From Straminergon stramineum (taxonomy: Eukaryota; Streptophyta; Bryopsida; Hypnales; Calliergonaceae), in assembly GCA_963920665.1 (NCBI GenBank), contig OY987269.1:12526501-12590500 (forward strand): a stretch of 64,000 nucleotides of DNA, given 5' to 3'. Of this stretch, positions 25,332 to 36,653 are shown piece by piece; position 1 is the first letter of the stretch; each line of letters starts with the position of its first letter. A model generated the notes under the pieces. It searched no databases, was not told the origin of the DNA, and saw nothing but the letters and a program-made list of their open reading frames with translations. A program made the position numbers and the translations under genes.

Positions 25332-26794
25332 TTAATCCCTAAAAGACCAAGAAGATTCAAATAGATTCCTATAATCTCAATTTTTGGCATGATTTTTTTA
25401 ATTTTCTTTTCAAGATAGGAAAAATTGTTAGCTTTGGTAGAATATAATTTTTATTTCAATTGGTGCTCATGAGCAAAAGTTATACTATCTGAAGTTTAAA
25501 ATAGAGGTTGCCAACATCATAGAAATTCAAAATTCAAATTTTGAATTTTTTTTTGTAGAAAATGTTTTTGTCTACATGGAAATCTTTTATCCATTTTATT
25601 TGAACTAATGATAAGGAAGTTATGGACAATCTTGTTTCTCATGCAATCTAAGCATCTTCTTGAAAAAATAACTTATGGATCCATTTCTAAACTCAATTTC
25701 TACAATTTCTTAGAAAAAAAAAGGTTCCACATTATTTAATTTTCTTGCTAAAACAATCTCACCACTATTGTTAGTGTGTTTCAATTCCATATGAGGGCGA
25801 TTACAAGAAGACTTGTTGATCTCGTACCCTTTGGGCTATTCACTACACTATGACATTTTGGAATAAAATATTTTAAAATAAAATAAAATATGAATATTTA
25901 GTATAATACTAAAATTGGATACCTAAAGAAAAATTAGATCAAAATTAATTCACAAAATAGAGTGACAAAATTTGTGAAGAAAATATACACTTTAATGTTT
26001 AAATTATTAAAAAATAAGAAAAAATTTTATAAAAAAACTAATAATTGACCATTTGTGAAGACTTCATGTTGATGAGATTTCACCCAAAGAATGAGCTTCA
26101 AACCATCTTCAAAGTTCAAAAGTGCACATGTCAAGGACCCCTATTTGCTTGAATGTGGAGGCCATAAATGATCTATTTTTATTTATCCCTTACATGGAAT
26201 ATGCCAACCTATTGTAGGAATAGAAAATAAAATTTTGAGCTCTAGATCATTAATTTTGGATACCCATAATTGTGCAAAGCCCCTGAATCTAAAAGTGTGA
26301 CAAATTAGCAAAATTGAATTTTAAATGTAATTTTTTTAAATTAAAAAAAAATCACAATACAACTACATTGAAAGTGTCCATCTCCAATAAAAAATTTGTT
26401 CATTGGGGTCATGCTTCAAAAGTTATAGTGGATCACAAGTTCATCAAGCTACGCATGAATTAATTAATGACCAATGTTTCTTGCAAACACCCTTTAGAGC
26501 TATTAACGATTTAGTTTTTCCTTCTATCTCATATCTACTTCTACTTTAAAAAAAAAATTTACAAATAAACAAATTTTCTTGTTTTTTTAAGAGAATTTTG
26601 CAAGACTCTCAATTCAATTTTTCAACATATGAAAAAATTCAATCAAAAGCTATTTTGGAGAAATGCTAAGTTAAAAAGATTCAAAGTCATAAAATCTAAT
26701 TAGACATGGTTCGAGAAAAACATTTTCTTCACTTCAAATGCAAATATCTTGCAACCTATAAAATGAAAGTTTTTGAAATTTCTTTCACACCCAT

Positions 26795-27006
26795 CACAAA
26801 GTTTAGAACCTATGAGTTGTCAATAGTTATCACGTCACACTGTTATGATGCATTACTTGCAATTGAAAGTAATGCATCCTAATGATGTGATAAATTGTAC
26901 AATTATGCATTGTAATAATGCACTAAATTGTATATTAACGTGCGAACCCATGAAACAACTATAACCACATGATAATTTTTGACAAACCGCAAGTTCTAAA
27001 TCTGTG
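26795..27006. mobile_element. Foldback MITE nested in family C element
   Basis: The ends are imperfect inverted repeats, CACAAAGTTTAGAACCTATG on the left against CACAGATTTAGAACTTGCGG on the complement of the right end. Similarity continues for about 40 bp per arm. Its removal brings family C sequence closer to continuity. The target duplication is not certain. Confidence 0.5.
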
Positions 27007-27029
27007 TGATGATGTCTTATACTTGTTAA

Positions 27030-27741
27030 CCTTTAAAGCCCTCGAGCATGATTTCAAACCATTTCCCACTTTTGGTCAAATTCTACCCAATGCAATATTT
27101 ATTGGATTCTTGTGAAATTTTTACCTAAGGTGTTTTTCATTTCTTACTTGATGCCTAGAAAATTTCAAATGAGTCCAATTCTTGGTTCAAGATTTATGCC
27201 TAAAAGGACTTTTTTTCAAGGTACGAGCAAATTCAGGCACCCATGATAGATAGGTCGAATTGGGCTAAAAAATTTATTTGTAATTTCAACATACTTGTTA
27301 ATATAAACCCAAAATTTGAAAAATATACAAGCACATGATTTTGACTTACAAGCTTTTGAAATTGGGCTTTATAAATTTTGAACATTGTTCATAGAAGGAA
27401 AGCCCAATTTGAAGAGCTTGGAAGTTACAATCGTGTGCTCATATGATTTTCAAATGTTGATTTTATATTAACAAGCTTGTTGAAAGTATGTAAAAAAAAT
27501 TCAGTCCAATTGGACTTCTCTATCATGACTAGTCTAAACTACATGTAACTCCAAAAAAAAGTCCTTTTGAAGCAAAAGTTTTTAACCACAACTTGGATTG
27601 GTCTGAAATTATTTTTGCATCAAGCTAGTAGTGAATCATACCTTTGGTAAAAATTTCACAAAAATTCAACAAATATTGCACTAGAAAAGGCTTGCTTCAA
27701 AGTGGAAAATGGCTAGAAATCACACCTTAGGTCTCTAAGAA
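27030..27741. mobile_element. 712-bp nearly full-length palindromic TTAA element
   Basis: The two halves are reverse complements of each other along their length (roughly 70-75% by eye). The symmetry centre is at 27385, exactly the midpoint, where GAACattGTTC forms the apex. Matching landmarks on both arms include TGCAATATTT, GTGAAATTTTTACC, AAAAGGACTTTTTTT, CTTGTTAATATAAA and AAATTGGGCTTT. It is flanked by TTAA on each side (27026-27029 and 27742-27745). Transcription would give a long hairpin RNA. Confidence 0.78.
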
Positions 27742-27850
27742 TTAAGTGCAGGATCCTATGATTAAATATGAGAAAAAAATAAGTTTGCAATAAATATGGT
27801 AGTTTTGAGTGTTTTAGATGAAAAAGGGCCTTGGTCCATTTAAGGATTAA

Positions 27851-28487
27851 ATTGTTTTTGGTTGTATATGTTTACCAAAGATGTAATTTTCTATAAGCAA
27901 AATTTATGAATGTAAGAGAATCTTTAGTCCAAGACCCAAAACAAAGACAATACTAGAATTTTCAAGTGGACTAGAGGTGTTGGTCTCATTCCATTCTAGA
28001 GACTTTTAAAAAAAATTGCCCCAATGCAAAGCCAACAACCCAAACTGTAGATGGACTTTTCTACATTCTAAAAAGAAAGAGAAGATTCTAACTTTAAAAG
28101 AAATTCATGCAAAAAATGAGTTTCATTTTATTGGCACACATAACAAAGCTTGAAAAAGTATGATAATTATGAATCTTCCTATTATGAGCCAAGTTGTGGG
28201 CTTTTCATTATTTTGCCAACTTAGAGAAGTTCCACTAGAACTAGAAATCACCACACCAATGCCATAATGACAAGGCAACTCTCCCCCCACCCCCAAATGC
28301 AAGTGGTCTTGGTCTCTCATTATTGTTGAGTCTACCATTCTCTTTACCAAACCTTCTAAGATGGTGAAATATGAAGAGCTCACAACTTGGTTAATAGTAC
28401 AAAGATTCATAGTTGTGTTACACCTTTTCAAACATTATTTTGCATACTAATAAAGAGGACCTTCTTTTTTTGCATGAAATGTATTTT
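27851..28487. other. Intergenic, no gene recognised
   Basis: A 102-codon minus-strand frame at 28123-28431 has no recognisable domain. The rest is AT-rich and featureless. Confidence 0.4.
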
Positions 28488-28491
28488 TTAA

Positions 28492-29398
28492 CATGTGAAG
28501 TACCATGGTCCCCTCGAGGGACAAATTGGATTTTGAGTAGGTATCTGTGATTTCAATTTTTGTCAAGAATTTTTGAAATTTTTTCTTAATATACAAAAAA
28601 ATTAGATTTATGGGAATATAGTTTTTATTTCAATCAATTCCTAGGAGCAAAAGTTATTCCAAATAATCTCAAAATGGGAGAAATCAAACAACAAAAATAA
28701 TTTACCAAAACTTGAAACTCTTTTCTTTTCTTGGTCAAAGATTATATTGTTGTCTATATTGAAAGCTTTGATTGGAATTCCATTTGAATTAATGATGTGA
28801 AAGTTATAAAGTATCTTGTTTTCCAGGCAATCATAGCATCTTTTTGAGAAAATAAAGAGTTGGATTCATTTTTTAACTCAATTTTTACAATTTTTCAAAA
28901 AAAAAGTTACATAGGGTTTAGTTTATTTTCTAGAACAATCCTACCATTGAAATTAGTGTGTTTCAAATCCATCTTAGAGTTATTAACAATTTAGATTTTC
29001 CTTCTATCTCATATTTGCTCTACATAACGGTTTTTTGAGAATGAAAATTAAGTACTTTTTATTTTAATTTTTTTCCTAGACTATCAATTCAATTCTTCAC
29101 GAGAAAGATTTGAAACTCAAAACTTTATGGTGCAAAAATTTAAGTGAAGTCAAATAATCTAGTTAAGGAAGCGGTGCAAAAAATCTAGTTTTCTTAAATT
29201 TGAACACAATAATCTTGCAATTTATGTGGTCAAAGTTTCTGAAATTTTTTACACACATTTTTATATTAGTGTGGTGCAAGATCCTGTGGTTAGATGTGCA
29301 AAAAGAAAACAATTTTCATAGTTTTTTTCTCTTTGCAATAGAAATGGTAGTTTTGAGTGTGTTTCAATTAAAAAAAAAGGCCATTATCCTTTTAGAAT
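28492..29398 (+). mobile_element. piggyBac-like element, family C, degraded copy
   Basis: It is collinear with 32579-33496: a near-identical left block (AATTTGRATTTGRGTAGGTA type), GTGAAAGTTAT, ATTTAGATTTTCCTTCTATC, TCTTGCAATTTATGTGGTC and TAGAAATGGTAGTTTTGAGT in order. Both ends are degraded (left CATGTGAAGTACCATGG, right CCTTTTAGAATTG), so boundaries are approximate. Confidence 0.52.
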
Positions 29399-29917
29399 TG
29401 AAGTAAAATCTTTTCCTCTCCTTATTGTAATGTGGAATGGTCCATTTGATTGTTGGCTTTACATTCAGTCAAATGTTTTTTTAAATGTCACCAGAACGGA
29501 ATGATGTCTGCCTCCCTTTACTTAAAAATTTGAATATTTTCTTTGTTTCCGCTCATGGATTGGAGATGCCCTTATTAGATTGGGGAGGGAGAATGATGGG
29601 CCTGGGAATAAAATGAGACCAATATTGATTGCACTAGAGTGTTTTTTGAAATGCACCTATGGCCTAAACTCAATGGCTTTGGCCTTGGCACACTAGTGAA
29701 GTGGTTATAAGTTCAAACCTAAGCATTGTTGGGGTGCTTACCATTGTAGTTGAAGTGCCCAATTATAGTAGGGGCGCAATAACTATCTTGTTGTCATATG
29801 GGAACGTGAAAATTTCTCAAGGGAAGAAACATGTTAGTTCTTTATTATAGGATTTACTTCCTAACCAAGGTATCAAGGATGGAATTTTCCATTCAAATCC
29901 ATGAGGCTTAACCCATG
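29399..29917. other. Intergenic
   Basis: This is slightly less AT-rich than its surroundings, with no ORF or element boundary I can support. Confidence 0.35.
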
Positions 29918-29921
29918 AAGT

Positions 29922-30825
29922 CCCAAGACCTTTTCCCATCAAAAACTAGTCAAAATTGTCATTTCTATTGCAAAGAGAAAAATCCTTTTAAAATGATTTT
30001 TTTGGCATATCTAACTATAGTATCCTACAGAAGATTGGTATAAGAATGCATCGAAGAAATTTCAAAAACTTTGACATCATAGATTGCAATATATTTGCAT
30101 TTAAAGTAAAGAAAAGAAGTTTTCTTATACCTTGCTTGACTAGAATTTTTGGCTTTAAATCTTTTAAAGTGAGATTTTTTACTCTACTCATTTTTATTTT
30201 CGAATTTTTTATTTTGAAGAATTGAGTTGAGAATATAGGAAAAAACTTAACAAGAAATGACCTATTTTCATCCATTAAGAAATTTTTTAAGTAAAAGTAG
30301 GTACAAGATTGAAGGAAAAATAAAATTGCTAATAGCTCTAAGATGGAATTAAAACAAAATAATCCCATTGGTGAGATTGTTCTATCAAGCAAACATTAAC
30401 TTTTCTAACAATTTTCTTCAAAAAATTGCAAAAATTGCATTAAAAAATAAATTCTATAAGTTAAAAAGATGTTTAAATTGACCCCCAAACAAGATTGTCC
30501 ATAACTTTCTCATCACTAGTCCAAAAAGAATGAATCAAAGCCTTAGATGTAGACAAAAATATAATATTTGAGAAAAAAAGTGAAAAAAAAAAATCAATAT
30601 TTTGTGATTTTCTTGGGTTGCCTTTCAAGTTGCTTTTGGGACTCTCGGTGGCATAACTTTTGCTCCTTGGCATCAATTGGAAAAAAATATTCCCAAAAAA
30701 CTAATTTAATTTCCTATCTTGAAAAAAAGTTTCAAAAAGTTTCAAAAAGTTATGTCAAAATTTGAGATCACAGAAGTCTAGTCAAAATTCCAAAAGTCCT
30801 TCGCAAGGACTTTGGGACAATAGGG
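29922..30825 (-). mobile_element. piggyBac-like element, family C, inverted copy
   Basis: Reading on the minus strand it is collinear with family C. On the + strand it opens CCCATGAAGTCCCAAGACC after TTAA (29918-29921) and carries the complement of TAGAAATGRYARTTTTGA near that end. Its right end is degraded (GACTTTGGGACAATAGGG), and the TA-flanked MITE at 30830 begins just after it. Confidence 0.55.
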
Positions 30826-30829
30826 ATTA

Positions 30830-31261
30830 AAGGAGATCACCCATTTCCAACCAACCTCCCATTTTCACAAGTTCAACTGTTGTATTTCCAATCAATTGTT
30901 GTGCAGGTGAAAAATTATATACAGCAAGACCAACAAAAGTAGGATAAATGTCCAGGAGGTGTACATTGAAAGCATACAATGATCATATCATGTACATTGA
31001 AAGCCACAATGATCACTTACATCAATTTTGTAATCAATCTATGGTTGGAAATAGGTTTGCCTACATAGTATCAAGAATGGGAAAAACAAAATCTTCACAA
31101 AAAAGACTTATGGTAATTTTATTTTAGAGAAAAAAAAATGTAAAAAATATGAAATCCTTTTGAATTCTATTTCTCTACATGGGGAAAGAATTTCCTCAAC
31201 CTTCCCCGTGTTGCAAATAGGCTAAACTACTTAAGTGATCAGAAATGGGTGATAATCTTGA
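30830..31261. mobile_element. TA-flanked MITE, GATCACCC family, copy 1
   Basis: A 432-bp unit starts AAGGAGATCACCCATTTC and ends GAAATGGGTGATAATCTTGA, with TA on both sides (30828-30829 and 31262-31263). It is highly similar to 42995-43420 throughout, including GGTTGGAAATAG, TTTGCCTACATA and CTCAACCTTC. Confidence 0.78.
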
Positions 31262-31263
31262 TA

Positions 31264-31928
31264 GATAGTTGAGCCATTCCCAACAAACGCTTCGTCCATA
31301 CCGGTCTTTCATACTACAGTTACCCTTCCTAGTTCCTTCCTTATATTTTTGGAAATTGTCCCTTCATTATGGCGTTGGCGTCGACGTGGTGGAGTTTCTG
31401 GTTGGACTGAGGGTGTTCTAACTTAATAACAAATTGGCATTGAGTAATTTGAGCGACTGTTACTCTATAAATTTCTCAGTACTTACTTACTAGTAAGTTA
31501 TTCATTGCTGTAGGCCATATATAGTATAGTAGTCTAAAACTCGAAATCACTCAATAGCACTCCATTAATACAGTTACATAGGGTTCTGCACTTTGTCTCA
31601 GAATAGATAAATTTTCACCAATTGTTTATGTATTGGATAAATATTTGTATTACTCAGAGGAATAAGAATTTTAAGAGATTGATTGGGGGAATATAAGCTT
31701 AAGTTACTATATTACAATAAATTCCTTGAGAATCTTTGAATGTGCATGTCACCTCTTCAATTTAGTTTTCCTGCAATGATACAAGGCACGGCCAGGCCAG
31801 GCAGGATTTTCTTTGGGGAGGTAAGTATAAATTGAGTTACCAGATATTTTAACAAAAAAAAATTGGATCATTTACAAGCGTGTAGAAAATGTAACAAGAA
31901 AATGAATTTGATTGATTAACCCCTCAAC
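31264..31928. other. Low-copy intergenic stretch
   Basis: This is less AT-rich than its surroundings (for example GGCGTTGGCGTCGACG near 31.38 kb) and not obviously repeated in the window. No exon with convincing splice sites was found. It could be a remnant of host sequence between insertions. Confidence 0.35.
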
Positions 31929-32574
31929 CCCTAAATGCCCAATGCCCGTTTTGAGTTTTTTGGTATTTGCTCTCAATTGAAGAAAATGCCAACATTTTGA
32001 TAAGTTTTATTAATTTTTTTTGAATTGTAACCGTATCAATTCAATCTAGACATGTCAAAGATCACATAGGAAAAGAAAACACAACAATATCACTTATGGA
32101 GTGAAAGATTATAATGTTTGACCATGAGGGTGTTAAAACTGCAAAAGTGATGTGAAGCCTTTCAATCCTCTTTTCACAGGTCAAATCTAAAAAGTTGGTG
32201 ACCACAAAAATATGAAGTTAGAGGGCCTAACATGCATAACCCCAAATCAATTTATGGTTTCTCAAAATCTACTCTACAATTTCTTTTAATGAATTTTGAA
32301 TGTGATTATTTCTCCAAGATCTAGTGTATTTGAGGCTCATTTTCAAGAACCCTCAACACTATGGAAAGTCAAGATTACAATGGGTACCTTTGCACAAAAT
32401 CTTGAATAGAAAAATCACTATGATTCATTTTCATAATCGGATTTTTGATGCTAAAACTAGACTTAAAGGAGAACTTCCCAAAATAGAAACTTCTAAAAAT
32501 AGAAAATTAGTTAAGTTTTATTTAACTTCAAAGTTTTGCAAACACTAGATTTTGGTGCCTCGGGCATTTAGGGG
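31929..32574 (+). mobile_element. TTAA-type element, family H
   Basis: The 646-bp unit has a perfect 13-bp inverted end: CCCCTAAATGCCC and GGGCATTTAGGGG. Left flank is TCAA, with TTAA just before (31917-31920). Right flank is GTAA, shared with the next element. A lone right end of the same type, GGCATTTAGGGG then TTAA, occurs near 57.63 kb. Confidence 0.66.
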
Positions 32575-32578
32575 GTAA

Positions 32579-33496
32579 CCCCTAAAGGACCATTTGTTCC
32601 ATCAGGGGGCAATTTGAATTTGGGGTAGGTACCTATGGTCTTGATTTTTTTTATGATTTTGAATTTCTATTTTTCTGGAAGATAGAGAAACTGATTATCT
32701 TTGTGGGAATATATATATATATTTATTTTTTTTCAATTGATGCCATTGAAAAAAAGTTATGTCCAAAAACAAAAATTAAGCTCAAAATTTGAGAGACTGG
32801 TAGCAAGAAAAATTTTGAAATTTTGAAATTTTTTCTTGTAGATTATATATGTGTATAAATGAAAAGATTTGATTCATTTCATTTGGATAAGTAATGTGAA
32901 AGTTATGGACAATCTTGTTTTTTGAGCAATCTAAGCATCTTCAAAAAAAATAACTTGTAGGATTCATTTCTGAATACAATTTTTATAATTTTTCCAAAAA
33001 AAGTTCCATAGGGTTTAGTTTGCTTGATAGAACAATCTCACCATCATGATTAGTGCATTGTAATTCCTTCTTAGAGATATTAATAATTTAGATTTTCCTC
33101 CTATCTTGTACCTACTTCTACTAAATAATTTTTTAAAGAATGAAAAGTAAGTTCTTTTTCTTGAATTTATTTTCCTAGACTCTCAATCCAATTCCCCACC
33201 ATAAAGATTTAAACCTCAAAACTTTGTAGTGCAAAAAATCTAGGTTAAGAAGGTTCAAAGTCAAATAATCTAGTTCCACAACTTGCAAAAAAAACTTGTT
33301 TTTTTTACTTTAAATGCAAATATTTTGCAATCTATGTGGTTGAAATTTTTAAAATTTATTGCACACATTCTCATACTAGTTAGGTGTAAGATCCTATGGT
33401 TAGATTTGCAAAAAAAATTGAATTCTTTTACTCATTGCAATAGAAATGGTAGTTTTTAGTGTCTTGGGGCTAAAAAAGGCCTTGGTCGTTTAGGGG
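32579..33496 (+). mobile_element. piggyBac-like element, family C, best copy
   Basis: The 918-bp copy starts CCCCTAAAGGACCA and ends TTGGTCGTTTAGGGG, followed by TTAA (33497-33500); the left flank is GTAA, abutting family H. It shows full family C internal order and serves as the empty-site reference for insertions found in other copies. Confidence 0.75.
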
Positions 33497-33500
33497 TTAA

Positions 33501-34134
33501 GGATGAGGGGTAATCCAAGTTTTCAAAATTGTAAAGATGTATTATAAAATTACATTAGAAAAATAATTTAATGATGGCTTCAAACATCAATTGTAGAATA
33601 TGATGCAATAGATCATATCTATATAGTTAGATCAACTCATACACAAACCAATATTTTTCAATTAAATTTTAAGACAAAAATTGAAAACTCCTTCTAAAAT
33701 TGATTGCATATTGAATATTTGTGATTTTCACAAGGATTTTTTTCCTTGAAGTTCAAAATCTTAATTTCTCATACTAGTGATTTTTTGAAGATTTTTATTT
33801 TTTATTCAAGTCATTTTTGAAGAATTGTTTTTTGAGGCTAGATCTACCAATACCTATTGAATAATAGAATATTTCCAAACCAAACTCTTCAAAATCTATA
33901 CCATACAAATGTTAAAGAACTAATACATGAATCTTAAAATATAATGATGGATGAAAAAACACATTTCTATGTGCATGGAATGTGTTTGTGTTCATTAATT
34001 GTTCAAAATGTGAACATTGGGTCCTTCAAGGGTTAACCAAACTTTATAATATGCTTGTTTTAAAATTTTCAAGATTAAATTGTTAGAATTATAATTGTTG
34101 ATATCAATTTCTTTTTACTCCCTAAAGGATCAGA
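33501..34134. other. Intergenic, AT-rich
   Basis: No gene or element boundary is supported in this stretch. Confidence 0.4.
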
Positions 34135-34138
34135 GCTT

Positions 34139-34704
34139 ATTTTTAGTAGAAATTGTCAAAAAAAAATGTGATTTTCAGATTAGTGACGAAAAAATGGAAA
34201 GAAGGGTTGTTTTTTAAAATTCAACCATCAAATTTATACAAGACTACAATGGGAATGTGTGGAAAAAATTCATAAACTTTGACTACACAAATTGAAAGAT
34301 TATGATAGCTTTTGAAGTTAGAAGAAAAAGCTTTTTTAGCATGTTCAACAAGTTCAACAAACTTTAGCTCCTTATAGATTGAGATTTTTGCACTACATAG
34401 GGAGGGTTCTTTTGACAATTGCATTGTTTATTGTATTAATTACAGCCTCGCCAAATTTCATTTGAAGGTTGGTATGGAGTTTAACCAAAAAAATCCCTAA
34501 TTGCCCGTATTCTTTGCACTTTTTTGGTTAATGTAACTTATGTTCCAAGTACCAAATTGGAAAAAAAAAAAATTACATTTCCACTTGGGTTTGCATACCT
34601 ACACCTTGTATCAAAATTTGAAAAAGATCCATTGAAAATTGACATGATAGGAACTTGCCTAAATTTTCAATTAGTTGTGCACCAAGTACTTGGTCCTTTG
34701 GAGG
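34139..34704 (+). mobile_element. piggyBac-like element, short family B, copy 2
   Basis: It begins TCCCTAAAGGATCAG after TTAC and ends CTTGGTCCTTTGGAGG before TTAA (34705-34708), 566 bp. It is collinear with 23696-24238, including AAATTGTCAAAAA near the left end and a CTTGGTCCTTT right end. Confidence 0.6.
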
Positions 34705-34859
34705 TTAAAGTATGCAATTGATAACTTCAACTATATTTTTTTATAGAATCACCTTAAAGAAGAGCAAAAAAATAATAGAAAAGATTATGATAAGTTTTAG
34801 CTAAGGATGTGGTTATTGTTCATAGTGATTTTCACAAGAATTGAGAAAATAGAAATATA

Positions 34860-34940
34860 CCCCCTCTATTTCAAAATAATACCATTGCTTTGTTTGTATT
34901 TTACAAAAGAAACACTAGTGTTATTTTGAGACAGAGGGAG
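34860..34940. mobile_element. Stowaway-like MITE, copy 1
   Basis: This 81-bp near-palindrome starts CCCCCTCTATTTCAAAATAA and ends TTATTTTGAGACAGAGGGAG. It is flanked by TA (34858-34859 and 34941-34942). The CTCCCTCTGT-type terminus is the hallmark of plant Stowaway elements of the Tc1/mariner group. Confidence 0.82.
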
Positions 34941-34942
34941 TA

Positions 34943-35311
34943 CCAAACTTTGAGTAAGTTGACTTTTTGCTTTTAAGTAGCATTAAAAATCCAAATTTGT
35001 AGTTTTATACAAAAATAATAATTTGAAAAAAATCTAGGATGAAACCATCATTTTCATTCCAATAAATTTCAATTTCCAATTTTTTTGAATTTCAATTTAG
35101 AAAAAAATTTGAGTTTAAGTTTCAAATATCATATATAAATATTGGTGATAGCTATAGTAGATTTAACCGATTGTATACATACATTTCGAAATTCTAAATC
35201 TGAAACTTCTATTTTCAATTAGTATAGTTCAAAATAATTTCTCAAAATATTTTTATTACAAATCTTGCAAATTTCTCAAAATCATAGAGGCCAAGGTGTA
35301 CTCTTTAGAAA
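34943..35311. other. Intergenic, AT-rich
   Basis: No gene seen. The last bases (GGCCAAGGTGTACTCTTTAG) resemble the right end of a TTAA element abutting the next one. Confidence 0.4.
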
Positions 35312-35315
35312 TTAA

Positions 35316-36649
35316 CCTCTAATCGTCCCTAGCATTTTGGGGTTTCATAACATTGTTGCTTTTGAAGTGTTATAGGTTTGTATGTCACTAAGGGATAGAA
35401 ATCTCAAATCTTACCATACTATCTTGTAATGTATGCGTTGTAGATGACATGGATCAAATTTGGAGTCATTTGGCCACATAGATTGCAAGATTATAATGTT
35501 TTACCATTGAAAAAGGATGATGAATTTTTCCTAGCAATACATTAGAAGTGAAATTTGGTCCCTAAACCTACTCAAATGAAAAAAAATTTAACCATGAAGT
35601 GCTTCAAAACCATCATACAAATACATTGGTAAACGAAAATATTATTCAAATGACACTAAATTTGCAAAATGACTTTGAAATGTTGAAAAGTTGCAAAAAA
35701 CATCAAAGGATGACCCCCTTCTACTGAAATTTTGCTCAAACACTCATAACTTTTTGGATTGATATGAAAATTTAACAACACAAATTAGACTCGTATGCAC
35801 AAATTTCTCAAAATTTGTATTGAAAATAGATACCGTATGAAGAAGAAATAGGTCGACAAAGTTCATTATAATCCAAAAATGTCCAAATTTTGAACTTGAA
35901 TGGCTCCCAAACATTCAAAACATCTTGGATTGACATGAAAATTTTACCACAATAACTAGAATTCAAGTGGAATCCAACCCAACAAAGTTTTATTGAAAAC
36001 AAACATTGGATGAAGGAGATGCAAGCCCTTGAAGTTGCAACCATCAAAATGTAGTTTGGTGAACACAAATTGAACTTGTGAACTCCCTCCCATCAAGCCA
36101 CCTATGGTTGACAGGCCTTGTATTTTATCCCTTTGCAATGGAATTCAGTTAATTTGTTTCAAAAAGAAAACACCTTGTGAACTCCAATGACATCCCAAAA
36201 ATCAGTACATCTTATGATAGTCTGCTCTAAATCCACTCATCTTCTGAAGATTGTCCCTAGCCAGGTTTTGAAATGGACATTAACAAGTTGTAAAATGCAT
36301 ATGTGTAAAGTATTGAATGTTTTGCCAATGTTGTCAAAGCAGTTTAAAATTTGTCACAAGTTCCTTCATACTTTGCTAGTGGATGGAATAAGAGCCAAGG
36401 TGGGTCCATTTATGAAATGTTCACTTGTGTTCAAAAAAACTTTTCTCCTCCAACTTTGAATGCTAATATTTTTCAATCTGTACAATCAAACTTGATAAAA
36501 ATTTTACCACATGATCTCATACAAGTATAGTACAAGATCCTACGGTTGGATTTTTTCTTTTTTCTTTTTTTTTCTTTCTTGAAAGAACACAACAGAAATG
36601 GCAATTTCAAGTGATTTTTGTCTAAAAATAGGCCTTGGTCCTTTAGGAG
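35316..36649 (+). mobile_element. TTAA-type element, family G (long)
   Basis: A 1.33-kb unit starts CCTCTAATCG after TTAA (35312-35315) and ends GGCCTTGGTCCTTTAGGAG before TTTA. The right end carries the superfamily signature (TACAAGATCCTACGGTT, then AGAAATGGCAATTT). Internal sequence differs from A, B and C; whether it is one element or a composite is open. Confidence 0.52.
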
Positions 36650-36653
36650 TTTA

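Larger units (their letters stand above)
25336..27846 (+). mobile_element. piggyBac-like element, family C, split by nested insertions
   Basis: The left end TCCCTAAAAGACCAAG follows TTAA (25332-25335); the right end CCTTGGTCCATTTAAGG precedes ATTAA near 27847. Family C is normally about 0.9 kb. This copy is 2.5 kb because it is interrupted by an uncharacterised block (about 25.79-26.49 kb), a small foldback (26795-27006) and a large palindromic element (27030-27741). Family C sequence resumes collinearly after each. Confidence 0.62.

Noticed and set aside
28123..28431. 102-codon minus-strand frame
   Set aside because: No domain, and surrounding DNA shows no gene structure.
31360..31420. GC-richer patch with a short ATG frame (MALASTWWSFWLD)
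   Set aside because: Thirteen codons only, with no supporting exon or homolog; reported only as low-copy sequence.
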